From Phycisphaerales bacterium (GTDB taxonomy: Bacteria > Planctomycetota > Phycisphaerae > Phycisphaerales > UBA1924): 64,000 nt of DNA. Below, one piece after another: positions 46,901-56,100 of this stretch. The notes under the pieces are model-generated. The model did no database searches. It had not been told where the DNA came from and saw nothing but the letters and a program-made list of their open reading frames with translations. Positions within the stretch are counted from its first letter, which is position 1, and each line of letters starts with the position of its first letter. The stretch lies in contig JARGPA010000015.1 in the NCBI GenBank assembly GCA_029213305.1, positions 1-64,000 on the forward strand, in the 5' to 3' direction. The translations under genes and the position numbers were made by a program.

Positions 46901-47472
46901 TGTCATTACTCTTGATCCTGATCTATATCTGGGTTCGATTTGGTTCAGTGCGGTATTCGCTTGCTGCGATCGTCGCATTGACTCACGACGTTCTTGTTGT
47001 GATTGGTTTGATTGCACTTTCAGAGATCATTTATGACATTCCTTCAATGAATGGAATTACTCAGGCGCTCATGATTGAACCGTTCAAGATTGACCTAAAC
47101 CTGGTGGCGGCCCTCCTGACAATCATTGGTTACTCTCTAAATGACACGATCGTCATTATGGACCGTATCCGTGAGAACCGAGGGAAACTTTCATACGCAT
47201 CCAAGGAAGTCATTAACAGATCGATCAACGAGACTGTATCCCGTACTTTGATCACATCGGGCACAACCATTCTGGCTGTATTCCTGTTGTATGTGTACGG
47301 TGGACAAGGTGTCCATGCGTTCAGTTTCGCGTTGCTCGTTGGTGTGATGATCGGTACATACTCATCTGTCGCGATTGCTTCTCCAATGGTTTGGGCTCGC
47401 AAAAAAGATATCAGCATGCGTAGAGAAGCGGAAGCGGAACTACTTGCAGCTGAGGATTCTGCGACTTCTTGA
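43984..47472 (+). CDS. secDF: SecD-SecF fusion protein
   Basis: Proton-driven partner of SecYEG that pulls exported proteins through on the periplasmic side. Residues 1-675 are SecD: helix 1, GKDLRGGASLIYSV, a periplasmic P1 domain to about 505, then five helices including GMAVDANVLIYERIREEL. Residues about 690-1162 are SecF: MLDTEFRGGTQVT, then helices with IGYSLNDTIVIMDRIRENR. At 1162 residues it is far longer than Bacillus SecDF (about 737). Much of the extra length is in the SecF periplasmic domain (about 716-960, roughly 250 residues against about 100 in E. coli). Confidence 0.96.
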   Translation: MRHYVRNMTIAIAMLILAFVASNPPAEKIGLGKDLRGGASLIYSVEISSTETAGEVIPQVIDVLKKRIDPNGLFEISIVRQGQDRIEITMPLPSDHVKELKAAFVEELSKLSITSIDPDDFERMMRLPADEREAELKRVGAASDSVYQILLKSAAAYDLSKQLRSQLDIMSLNTDIDETTLDALVGQVAQAELDYELARDETLATAISPESIKRALEQSKVEKTLKDGDDYIVIPSPRERSLDRIREQYPEIGDQLETVIAAYDLYSENRNSLDDTADLKRLVQAAGVLSFRITADPSGRGNTGFTHPEETRLRELFKEKGPKQAGTRDARWFKINKPDSWYSSVSAYESMIANPAQYFYSYGGTGYVVEEYNNDYYMLAWDSRGLRMTQEEGRWKVARAYQSADQLGRPAIGFQMNQSGALRMGALTGDNVGAHMAVLLDDEVFTAPTLNARITNQGIIEGEFTMDEINYVIRVLGAGSLQAKLSPEPLSENIIAPELGQDNLVQGVNAGKLALIIVSVFMVVYYFGYGLVAVLCLTANALLILGALALSRASLTLPGIAGIILTFGMAVDANVLIYERIREELNGGLDLRQAVKIGYAKALSSIVDGNVTNLIVCLVLANVGTQEIRGFAITLGIGVVCTMISALFINHLIMSTLVDRLKIRKMAMLPMAVKPIERMLKPKINWISLRWITGFISLGLVSLGISMVVFEGANMLDTEFRGGTQVTLTFKDSDTDDGTKMTMERAGVIERVQALGEDTTLAPLRNAEVTPVNPQSDGVTSDTFIIKTTATNRNDIGTAITRTFQDYLDVPPPLEFEYSLAQKSADAPVYPVLEDRLGDVIARPDFRNDVSAFSGGVAVYLQNMSPTQSLEQLKNRLAITRQKDDFTDVVGRKTALIITEGNEDAVISFALLALDPGLDFFANPDAWRSEVAQREWDLIRASLADSSDQLSVQSFSPAIAENFRATAFAAVLLSLLLILIYIWVRFGSVRYSLAAIVALTHDVLVVIGLIALSEIIYDIPSMNGITQALMIEPFKIDLNLVAALLTIIGYSLNDTIVIMDRIRENRGKLSYASKEVINRSINETVSRTLITSGTTILAVFLLYVYGGQGVHAFSFALLVGVMIGTYSSVAIASPMVWARKKDISMRREAEAELLAAEDSATS

Positions 47473-47541
47473 TCTGTATTGGTAATCCACTAATCCATCC
47501 GATAGACTATTTCAGAGGAATTGGTCATCGAGGTTGATGGT

Positions 47542-48228
47542 ATGGATGAACGCTCATCTCGAATTTTTTTCGGACTCTGCATGCTCGTACTGGTATGGAT
47601 CGGTGTCTATTGGATGTGGCAACCAAATCGGGAGCAAAGCCCGATTATCACATTTGAACAACCTCCAGTTGAGATGAATGACTCTGATTCACCTGACTCA
47701 GACCCTGAATCCAACGAACCTGAATCAATAGTTGATTCGCCTCAGATTGACAACAACACCAATAATCCTGCTGAGGAAGAAACATCTGATCAACCTCGTG
47801 TGATCGCCCCTGAATTTATTGAACATATTGTCGCACCCAATGAAGTTCTTCAAACGATCGCAAAGCACTATTTTGGATCAATTGATGATTGGCCTGTGAT
47901 TGCAAAGGCAAACCCAAGGGTGGACCCTCAGAAGCTCAAAGCGGGGATGATCTTACGAATTCCGAAAGATAAGAACAACATACAGGGTGTTCTTGAAAAC
48001 AATGAAACAGTCGCAGGAGTAATCGAATCACATACAAATCCTGAATCAAAGGTCATTGAATATGTCGTTCGATCAGGGGATTCTTTATCTCTGATATCCA
48101 AGCGGATCTACGGCTCAACCCGATACGCAGGATTTATCTACGAATCCAATCGCGATACTTTGCGATCCATTGATTCAATCTCAGTAGGGCAACTTCTGAG
48201 GCTTCCTCCAATACCTGAAGATGATTGA
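47542..48228 (+). CDS. Membrane-anchored protein with two LysM domains
   Basis: About 228 residues: a short cytoplasmic N-terminus, a membrane helix (about 7-25), a long acidic Asp/Glu/Pro/Ser linker (about 40-95) and two LysM-type modules: HIVAPNEVLQTIAKHYFG...ILRIP (about 97-145) and YVVRSGDSLSLISKRIYG...LLRLP (about 175-225). LysM binds N-acetylglucosamine chains, so the protein probably spans from inner membrane to peptidoglycan. ATG 47542 is preferred: GAGGT lies 7 bases upstream, and the TTG at 47521 is too close to the earlier GAGGA. Confidence 0.85.
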   Translation: MDERSSRIFFGLCMLVLVWIGVYWMWQPNREQSPIITFEQPPVEMNDSDSPDSDPESNEPESIVDSPQIDNNTNNPAEEETSDQPRVIAPEFIEHIVAPNEVLQTIAKHYFGSIDDWPVIAKANPRVDPQKLKAGMILRIPKDKNNIQGVLENNETVAGVIESHTNPESKVIEYVVRSGDSLSLISKRIYGSTRYAGFIYESNRDTLRSIDSISVGQLLRLPPIPEDD

Positions 48229-48264
48229 GACAGATTGAGTATCTCTAGTGACCTACAATCGTCT

Positions 48265-49314
48265 ATGGCATCTCAAAAACCATCAGAATCTGTTTATATT
48301 GTGACCGGCGGCGCGGGGTTCATCGGCTCCAACCTTGTCGCGACACTTCTACGCAACGAACCAAATGCGATGATCTATGTCGTTGATGATTTCCGCACTG
48401 GGTCATACGCAAATATTGTCGAAGCGTGCGAACGGAATGGGGTTGGACCTTTCCGAGGATCTGTCCTTTCTGATTCTGTGTCTGACTTGAACTGGCAACC
48501 CGCGCTCTTGGGACTCCAACCCAAAGCTGTATTCCATCTTGCGGCAATTACTGATACGCTTGAGTTTGATGAGAAGAAGATGATCTCGGAGAATACCGAG
48601 CCCTTCACTGATATTCTCGAAGCATGTGTCGAGTGTAATGTGCCATTGGTTTATGCCTCAAGTGCAGCAACCTATGGCTCCCCAAAGGTTGCAGACGATC
48701 GAGTTCCATTCCCACTCGATGCAGCAGGAATGCCTAACAATGTATACGGATTTTCAAAGTGGCTGATGGATGTAGAAGTCTTTCGATTCTTTGAACAAAG
48801 ACTCTCAGCAAATGAATCATTACCCCATGTCGTTGGGCTCAGATACTTCAATGTCTTTGGTCCGGGAGAATCTCGCAAAGGCAAAATGGCGTCGATGGTT
48901 CTTCATTTGACGAATCAAATTCTCGATGGACAGCGTCCCAAGCTTTTTAAAGTCGGAGAACATGAACGAGATCAAGTGTTTGTTGATGATGTAGTCAACT
49001 GCACGATCGCAGGAGCAAATCCCAATGCGAAACCCGGGGTTTACAATCTAGGATCAGGTCAAACAACTTCATTCAACGATATTGTCGATGCAATCAACGA
49101 AGCACTAGGGATGAATGTCGCTGCGGAATACTTTGACATGCCTGAAAAGATGGTTTCTACTTATCAACACTATACCTGTGCTGATATGAGCGAAACAAAG
49201 AACGGGCTCAACTGGGTGCCCGCCTGGTCACCAATCGACGCGATGATTCGATATGCTCGTCAAATCGCATCTGAGCGAACAAGCTCAAGCAGCGTTACAT
49301 CAACTCATGGTTAA
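48265..49314 (+). CDS. ADP-glycero-manno-heptose 6-epimerase-like SDR
   Basis: Extended short-chain dehydrogenase of about 349 residues. The NAD loop is [12 protein letters not shown], the catalytic Tyr-Lys pair is in YGFSK and the Ser in YASSAATYG. The strings [27 protein letters not shown] and [19 protein letters not shown] match HldD/RfaD, which makes ADP-L-glycero-D-manno-heptose for LPS core. The TTG at 48235 would add ten residues; ATG 48265 is preferred because the Rossmann start then has normal spacing. No ribosome site supports either. Other sugar epimerases of the family cannot be ruled out. Confidence 0.82.
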   Translation: MASQKPSESVYIVTGGAGFIGSNLVATLLRNEPNAMIYVVDDFRTGSYANIVEACERNGVGPFRGSVLSDSVSDLNWQPALLGLQPKAVFHLAAITDTLEFDEKKMISENTEPFTDILEACVECNVPLVYASSAATYGSPKVADDRVPFPLDAAGMPNNVYGFSKWLMDVEVFRFFEQRLSANESLPHVVGLRYFNVFGPGESRKGKMASMVLHLTNQILDGQRPKLFKVGEHERDQVFVDDVVNCTIAGANPNAKPGVYNLGSGQTTSFNDIVDAINEALGMNVAAEYFDMPEKMVSTYQHYTCADMSETKNGLNWVPAWSPIDAMIRYARQIASERTSSSSVTSTHG

Positions 49315-49331
49315 TTGAAGGAAAAGTGCTC

Positions 49332-50303
49332 ATGCCCATCAAGAGAGTATTAGTAACCGGCGGCGCGGGATTCTTAGGGAGTCACCTCTGCGAGCGATTG
49401 GTAGGGGAGGGTCATGATGTTATCTGTCTAGACAACTTCTTTACTTCCCAAAAATCGAATGTTTTACATCTGCTCAACTACAACAACTTTGAACTCATTC
49501 GACATGATGTGACTCATCCGATTTGGCTTGAAGTTGATGAAGTGTACAACCTCGCCTGCCCAGCTGCGCCAGGGCATTACCAATACAACCCTATCAAGAC
49601 AATGAAGACTTCGGTGATGGGCGCAATCAATACCTTGGGTATGGCAAAACGATGCGGAGCAAAGATCCTCCAAGCTTCAACTTCAGAAGTTTACGGCGAC
49701 CCAACGGTGCATCCGCAACCAGAATCGTATAGAGGCAATGTAAACCCAATCGGTCCTCGGGCGTGCTATGACGAAGGAAAACGAGCTGCAGAGACTCTAT
49801 TTTCCGATTACCATCGACAGCATGGATTGAATATTCGAGTTGCTCGCATTTTTAACACATACGGGCCTCGAATGCATCCGTTTGACGGGCGCGTCGTTTC
49901 AAACTTTATACTCCAAGCATTGCAGAATCAGGACATTACAATCTTTGGAGATGGATCTCAATCTCGATCATTCTGTTACCGCGATGATTTAGTTGATGGA
50001 TTGCTTCGTCTCATGAACACAGAGGATGGAGTCTACGAACCAGTGAATATTGGGAATCCCACTGAGTTTACAATCTTGCAACTCGCACAACGAGTGATCG
50101 AACTAACAAACTCATCCAGTAAACTCGTGTATGCACCACTTCCAGAAGATGATCCGCTACAGAGACAACCTGATATTAGCAAAGCAAAGCGACTCCTCGG
50201 GTGGTCTCCAACAGTGGAACTCGATCAAGGTCTCGAACGCACTATCTCTTACTTTGCGGCGATTGATCTAAGTGATTATCGTCCCCCTTCTCCCAACTAT
50301 TAG
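49332..50303 (+). CDS. UDP-glucuronate decarboxylase (UDP-xylose synthase)
   Basis: Extended SDR of about 323 residues that converts UDP-glucuronate to UDP-xylose. The signatures are [55 protein letters not shown] (catalytic Tyr and Lys) and [11 protein letters not shown], all typical of UXS. AAGGA 9 bases upstream supports ATG 49332 over GTG 49326. It follows the heptose epimerase and likely serves surface polysaccharide synthesis. Confidence 0.93.
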   Translation: MPIKRVLVTGGAGFLGSHLCERLVGEGHDVICLDNFFTSQKSNVLHLLNYNNFELIRHDVTHPIWLEVDEVYNLACPAAPGHYQYNPIKTMKTSVMGAINTLGMAKRCGAKILQASTSEVYGDPTVHPQPESYRGNVNPIGPRACYDEGKRAAETLFSDYHRQHGLNIRVARIFNTYGPRMHPFDGRVVSNFILQALQNQDITIFGDGSQSRSFCYRDDLVDGLLRLMNTEDGVYEPVNIGNPTEFTILQLAQRVIELTNSSSKLVYAPLPEDDPLQRQPDISKAKRLLGWSPTVELDQGLERTISYFAAIDLSDYRPPSPNY

Positions 50304-50378
50304 TGAGAATGGAGAGACTGAGTGCGGTTTTTTCTTAGACAACGAGCAGAGTCTCTTCAACTCTGTTAGAATCATGAC

Positions 50379-51092
50379 ATGATCGTTCCCCGGTTCCCAC
50401 AGGATCGTTGTGTTATTCTCTCTGATGGCGGAGTTGAATCCTTGTTAGCATGCGCCATGGCTCATGAGCAACAGCAACTCGCTAACCATCAGTCATCCAT
50501 TATCCTCCCCTCATGGTGGGAATGGACACAAGAGATCGACATGATGATCTCAGCAGTTGATCCTGCGATTGTCCAACAAGCAGGAACTTATGGGCTTGAT
50601 GTGTTTCCACATGATGCTGTCTATCCCCCTGATGACGAAATAGCACTGTCACAATCCCGTCTAGGAGCAATCCAGTCTCGGATTCTCCTAGAAGCGGCAC
50701 AAATAGCATTGAGAGCAGGAATCCGCCGTGTTGTATGGCCGATCCGCATTATGCGTCCTGAAATGAACATCGGTATGGACTCAGTCGTTGATGAAATTGC
50801 AAACACAATCGATCGAGCAGTGCTTGCTTCCAGATTAGCATCAGTCGATGCGAATGAAGCATCTGCAGTTGAAGTCGTAATTGAAACACCATTTGTTGAT
50901 CTTTCAAATGGACAAGCACTGGATCTCGTTCGTGATATGTCTATCCCACTTGATACTTGTTGGTGGTATGGAGCTCGTTCGCTTCCGAATGCTCAAGATC
51001 GCTTTGAATACTGGTCAAGAATGAGCTTGCGTTCTTCGTCTCAATTAGAACATAAACCACGAGCTTCGGCCACTCCATCTCAGTTCAGTTAG
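50379..51092 (+). CDS. QueC-like protein with degenerate PP-loop
   Basis: A 237-residue protein with the outline of 7-cyano-7-deazaguanine synthase (QueC). The N-terminal VILSDGGVESLLACAMA stands where QueC has LSGGxDS, so the first Ser is Asp and the Asp is Glu (Asp16, Glu20). Near the end, TPFVDLSNGQALDLVRDM and TCWWYG match the QueC segment TPL-DL-K-E and T-SCY, but the four-Cys zinc site is missing. The protein is probably not an active QueC. It may be a paralogue with another role, in a window that also has tgt. It sits between the UXS gene and proS. Confidence 0.7.
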   Translation: MIVPRFPQDRCVILSDGGVESLLACAMAHEQQQLANHQSSIILPSWWEWTQEIDMMISAVDPAIVQQAGTYGLDVFPHDAVYPPDDEIALSQSRLGAIQSRILLEAAQIALRAGIRRVVWPIRIMRPEMNIGMDSVVDEIANTIDRAVLASRLASVDANEASAVEVVIETPFVDLSNGQALDLVRDMSIPLDTCWWYGARSLPNAQDRFEYWSRMSLRSSSQLEHKPRASATPSQFS

Positions 51093-51162
51093 AGATATAA
51101 ACTCTTGTATATCGCCGTTTTCTGTTGGGCAGCACAGAGATCGGTGCGTAAACTTGGGCGAT

Positions 51163-53004
51163 ATGTCAACAATCAAAACAAACATCCAAGCTTCGCGTCC
51201 TAAGTACCTCTCCCCAACGAGAGGCTGTGTCCAGTTATGGTCTCAGACGATGATCCCGACGACTCGTGAAGCACCCGGAGATGCACAAACGCCTTCTCAT
51301 ATCTTTCTGACTCGCGCAGGATATATCCGTCGAGTTGGAGCAGGAATCTATAACTATCTACCTCTCGCGTGGCGTTCACTCAAGAAAATCTCTGCAATCG
51401 TTCGCGATGAGATGGATCAAGCAGGCGCATCAGAAATGTTGATGCCCGCATTGATGCCTGTAGAACTCTATAGCGGCACAAAGCGTGATGTAGATTATGG
51501 CGACTTGCTCTTCACACTCGAAGATCGTCATGGCCGAAAAGCTGCACTCGGTCCTACACATGAAGAAGTGATTACTGATTTGATGTGTTCATCATTGAAC
51601 TCATACAAGCAGTTCCCGTTGAACTTGTACCAGATACAAACGAAGTTCCGTGACGAGTTTCGCCCTCGTGCGGGATTGTTGCGATGTCGTGAGTTCATCA
51701 TGAAGGATGCATACTCATTCCATTTAGATCTGGAAGGCGATGCGGGACTTAATACTACTTACGACAAAATGTACCAAGCGTACACAAACATCTTCACTCG
51801 ATGTGGTCTCGATTTCTCAGCGGTTGAAGCTGAAGCTGGACCAATCGGTGGTTCAGCTTCCCACGAGTTCATGGTCAACTGTGAATCAGGAGAAGATACA
51901 ATTCTCGTGTGTCCCGAGACTGGATATGCCGCGAATGTGGAAAAAGCTGAGATTGGTCCGCGTGATTGGAGTTTCGATGTCACATCCGATGTGGAAATTA
52001 CTATGCATCATACCCCAGGAATGCCAGGCATTGAAGGGGTTGCAGATCACCTTGGGGTGACTGCTGCAGGCATGCTCAAATCAATCGTGATGAGAACTAC
52101 TGAAGACACCCCTCGTTGGGTTGTTGCAGTTGTCCGTGGAGATCACGAAGTAAACGAAGCAAAGGTCCGTGATGCAGTAGGAACAAGTGTCGAGCTTGCT
52201 CCAGAAGCAGAAGCTCAAGCAGCGGGGTTCTCAATCGGTTATGTATCACCAAGAGCAACAGAAACGATCGAGTCTATCTTAGTAGTTGATCCTGATACAC
52301 TCCACGATGCAAACTGGGCAACAGGTGCAGATGAGAAGGATCATCATGTTACTGGATTCAACTGGGCTCGTGACATGTCAACATCGATCGCAGCAGACAA
52401 AGTAAAAGTTGCAGATATCAGAAATGCTCATGCAGGTGACCCATCGCCTCGCGCGAAAGGTGTTCTACTGGTTGAACGCAAGGGAATTGAAGTTGGTCAT
52501 ATTTTCAAACTTGGAACAAAATATTCCGATGCAATGGGACTCAATGTTCTCGATAAAAACCAGAAGAAACAAAGCGTCATCATGGGTTGTTACGGGATCG
52601 GTGTTTCAAGAACACTCTCAGCGTGTGTTGAAATGTCCAACGATGATAACGGCATAATTTGGCCCGCGTCGATTGCTCCATATCATGCGCAGATCATCGT
52701 GATTAAACCAAAAGAAGAAGGCGTACTCGAGGAAGCAAACAAACTCGCGAGCGAGCTTGCAGAGCAAGGAATCGATGTACTCATTGACGATAGAGACGAG
52801 CGCCCTGGACCTAAGTTCAAGGATGCTGATCTCGTTGGACTACCAGTGCGATTTATCATTTCGCCCAAAACGATCGAAGCAAATTCTGTAGAGTTCAAAG
52901 CACGGCTTGATGCAGGAAAAGCTCAGATGATTGATCGAAACGATGCAATCCAATCAGCGCTTGACTCACTGGCAACTGCTCAGAACCGCCGAATAGCGGA
53001 TTGA
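51163..53004 (+). CDS. proS: Prolyl-tRNA synthetase
   Basis: Class II aminoacyl-tRNA synthetase of about 613 residues, the bacterial type with an editing insertion. Motif 1 region: GAGIYNYLPLAWRSLKKI; motif 2: FRDEFRPRAGLLRCREFIMKD; motif 3: CYGIGVSRTLSA. The INS editing domain (about 240-400) lies between motifs 2 and 3, with the GxxxP-like segment of the deacylase at VSPRATET. The anticodon domain ends the protein. The ATG at 51163 is taken rather than the upstream TTG. Confidence 0.96.
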   Translation: MSTIKTNIQASRPKYLSPTRGCVQLWSQTMIPTTREAPGDAQTPSHIFLTRAGYIRRVGAGIYNYLPLAWRSLKKISAIVRDEMDQAGASEMLMPALMPVELYSGTKRDVDYGDLLFTLEDRHGRKAALGPTHEEVITDLMCSSLNSYKQFPLNLYQIQTKFRDEFRPRAGLLRCREFIMKDAYSFHLDLEGDAGLNTTYDKMYQAYTNIFTRCGLDFSAVEAEAGPIGGSASHEFMVNCESGEDTILVCPETGYAANVEKAEIGPRDWSFDVTSDVEITMHHTPGMPGIEGVADHLGVTAAGMLKSIVMRTTEDTPRWVVAVVRGDHEVNEAKVRDAVGTSVELAPEAEAQAAGFSIGYVSPRATETIESILVVDPDTLHDANWATGADEKDHHVTGFNWARDMSTSIAADKVKVADIRNAHAGDPSPRAKGVLLVERKGIEVGHIFKLGTKYSDAMGLNVLDKNQKKQSVIMGCYGIGVSRTLSACVEMSNDDNGIIWPASIAPYHAQIIVIKPKEEGVLEEANKLASELAEQGIDVLIDDRDERPGPKFKDADLVGLPVRFIISPKTIEANSVEFKARLDAGKAQMIDRNDAIQSALDSLATAQNRRIAD

Positions 53005-53060
53005 TTTCGTCATTTCCGACTTGACAAAATCACGCATATTGAGGATGATCAATCTCCTAA

Positions 53061-53077
53061 CCACCTAATCATGGTGG
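53061..53077 (+). repeat. Inverted repeat CCACC-TAATCAT-GGTGG
   Basis: A perfect 5-base inverted repeat, 52 bases upstream of the S8 protease start and followed by GGG and TTTG repeats. It could be a weak terminator for proS or a leader hairpin. Its core resembles the repeat at 4571-4590 upstream of the PEP-CTERM gene. Confidence 0.4.
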
Positions 53078-53128
53078 GGGTTTGTTTGTATGAACCCAAC
53101 TCTGAACTTGGAACTGGAGTACATCTCA

Positions 53129-56100
53129 ATGAAATCCGTTACACGCACAGTCTGCACACTGCGCTTGGCAGTTGCACTTACCGTTGCTGCTGGCGCTGCG
53201 GCATCCGTCTCAGCACAGGGTGTTCAAAGCCCACAAACAACATCCCTCAAGTGGAACAGCGGGGCCATCGAGCGTGTCCGTCCAATGAGTGTCCAACAGA
53301 TCGAACAAACCCTCGGTGAGCTCTCAGATACAGTTGAGTCAAAGCGAATCTTAGTTCATCTTGGATACCAACTTGATCAATCACAGAAGAATCTACTCCA
53401 TAACTCTGGATTGAACCTGACAACTTCTTTAGGTTCAACAAGTTACTTTGCAACACTTTCCCCGAACGCGGATATAGCTCAAATCGCGCGTACTGGATTG
53501 GTTTCCGTTTCCCAAATTCAGTTACACCAAAAGCTTCATATTGATCTTCAAGGAGGACTCATCCATCCATGGATGCTTTCACAGGATGATGTTCAAAAAT
53601 TTACATCTCTTCGTGAACTCTCTGATATTGGAGTGATGACGAATGAAGATCTCGCTGCTCAAGATTTGAATCCAACTGTGATTGTTGTTGTGATGCTTCA
53701 TGATGATGCAGATCGCGCAGCTGAAGGTGCTCGTCTTGCTCAACAGTTCAACGGCGAAGTTATATCCCAAGTAAAATCAGTAAACTCAATCATCCTTGCA
53801 ATCAAACCAAATCAAATTGAAAGTGTTGCTTCTGATGATTCAGTGATGTGGGTTGAACCACCGTTGCCTCAGATGAGTGAACTCAATGCGTCTAATCGAG
53901 TTCTCGTAGGTGCAGACACACTTAATTCGAACCCATATAACCTAGACGGATCAGGCGTTGATGTCATGGTCTATGACGGCGGGCAAGTGTTCGGACACAA
54001 CGATTTCGGTTCACGATTAACCATCGGCGCATCTGATACGGATGGGATTTCAAATCATGCTACCCATGTTGCAGGCACCATCGGTGGCGATGGCTCAGGC
54101 AACTTTAACAATCGGGGTATGGCACCAGGTGTAGACATCATCTCGTACGGGTTCCAGCAAGAAGGCGGTTTGATGGAAGGGTTCTTGTACACCGATCCGG
54201 GTGATCTTGAAGCAGATTACACAGAAGCAATTGTTACTTACGGCGCAGATATCTCGAACAACTCAATCGGAACCAATACTGCTCCAAACGGATACCCGTG
54301 TGATTGGACAGGGAACTACGGAGTTACGAGTGCTCTGATCGATTCTGTTGCAAGAGGTTCAGTTGATGGTCCTTTCCGAATCGTATGGGCAAACGGAAAC
54401 GAGCGTCAAACTACTCGTTGTTTCGGCGACGACAACGGGAACTTTGGGGAGTTCTTTTCTACTGCTCCTCCAGCGTGTGCAAAGAATCACATCACAGTTG
54501 GATCTGTAGATTCTGATACTGATCTTACAAGCTCGTTCTCGTCGTGGGGGCCGACAGATGATGGTCGAATCAAACCTGATATCTCCGCACCTGGTTGTCA
54601 AGCAGGCGGAGATGGAGGCGTAACTTCAACAAGCTCTTCAGGTTCATATACTACTCTGTGTGGAACTTCGATGGCGTCACCAACAACCGCAGGTATCTCT
54701 GCACTAATACTCGAACAATATAGAGCGACATTCCCAGATCGTAATGATTTGATGAATGCGACACTGAAATCCTTGCTTGCAAATAGCGCAATGGATCGCG
54801 GCGAAGCGGGACCTGACTACAAATATGGGTATGGTTCTATCCGAGGCGTTGCAGCGATTGATACAGTGATTGCAGAAAATGTAATTGAGTCAGAAGTTGC
54901 TCAGGGCGGAGTGTATCGCGGGATCATCATCGTTGGTGAAGGCGAAACCGAACTCAAAGTGACTATCGCATGGGATGATGCACCTGCAGCCCCGAATGTG
55001 ACGACCGCATTAGTTAACGATCTTGATCTTCGGATTATCGATGCTGGAGGCACCCCATATCTTCCATGGACTCTGAATCCTGCAGACCCTGGGGCAGCTG
55101 CGGTCCAGAACACTTCTGATCATCTGAATAATATCGAGCAAGTTGCGATTTTGAATCCTGCTCCTGGTGCATATACCGTGGAAGTGACTGGTTTTAATAT
55201 TGCTCAAGGACCAGTTCAAACCTTTGGTTTGTCTTCATCAACAACTCTGATCAACTGCTCATCTGCAGGGATCATCGGAATGGGTGGTAATCTCTTCCCA
55301 TGTGACGGTAGTACATCCGTGCAGGTTGTGGACTGTGATCTGAATACATCTGACTCTGTTGTAGATACTGTAGATGTTACGATTGATTCTGATGCTTCAC
55401 ACACAGGACCAATCACTTTGACACTGGTGGAAACTGCTCCAGAATCCGCAACATTCACGGGATCGTTCACATTCTCAGATCTTGACAAGGGTGCAGATAT
55501 CCATGTTAGTGAAGGCGCAACACTTACAGCAACTTACCTAGATCTAGATGATGGCGAAGGCAACATTGTTTCAGTGATGGCATCAGCATCGATCGATTGT
55601 ACTGCACCAACTCTAACAAGTACCTCAGTCTCGAATCTTGAGCCTCGGAGTGCTTCAGTAGATGCAACAACAGACGAACCAACGAAGATAACTGTGAACT
55701 ACGGAACCAGTGTCTTTGCTCTCAACAACTTTGTTGAATCTGGTTCATTTTCGAACTCACATAGTGTCAATATCAACGGTTTGACAGACGAGACTTCGTA
55801 TGTCTACACGATTGACATTGAAGACCAAGCAGGGAACATGTCCTACGACGACAATGGCGGAGTTGGATATGCATTCACAACTCCTGATGTTCCAGACTTC
55901 TTCACAGAGCAGTTTGCATCTGGTCTTGATCTCGAAGGTATCTCATTGACATTGACTCCTAACGGTTCCGTCGATGGATATGCCGCGACAGTTCTACCAC
56001 TCGATGGGGGAATACTCCCGTTCGAACCTACGAATGGGTCTGCACTTCCGTTGTCTGATGATGATTCAGAAACTGTATCAGTTACTGGTGGAAACACTGT

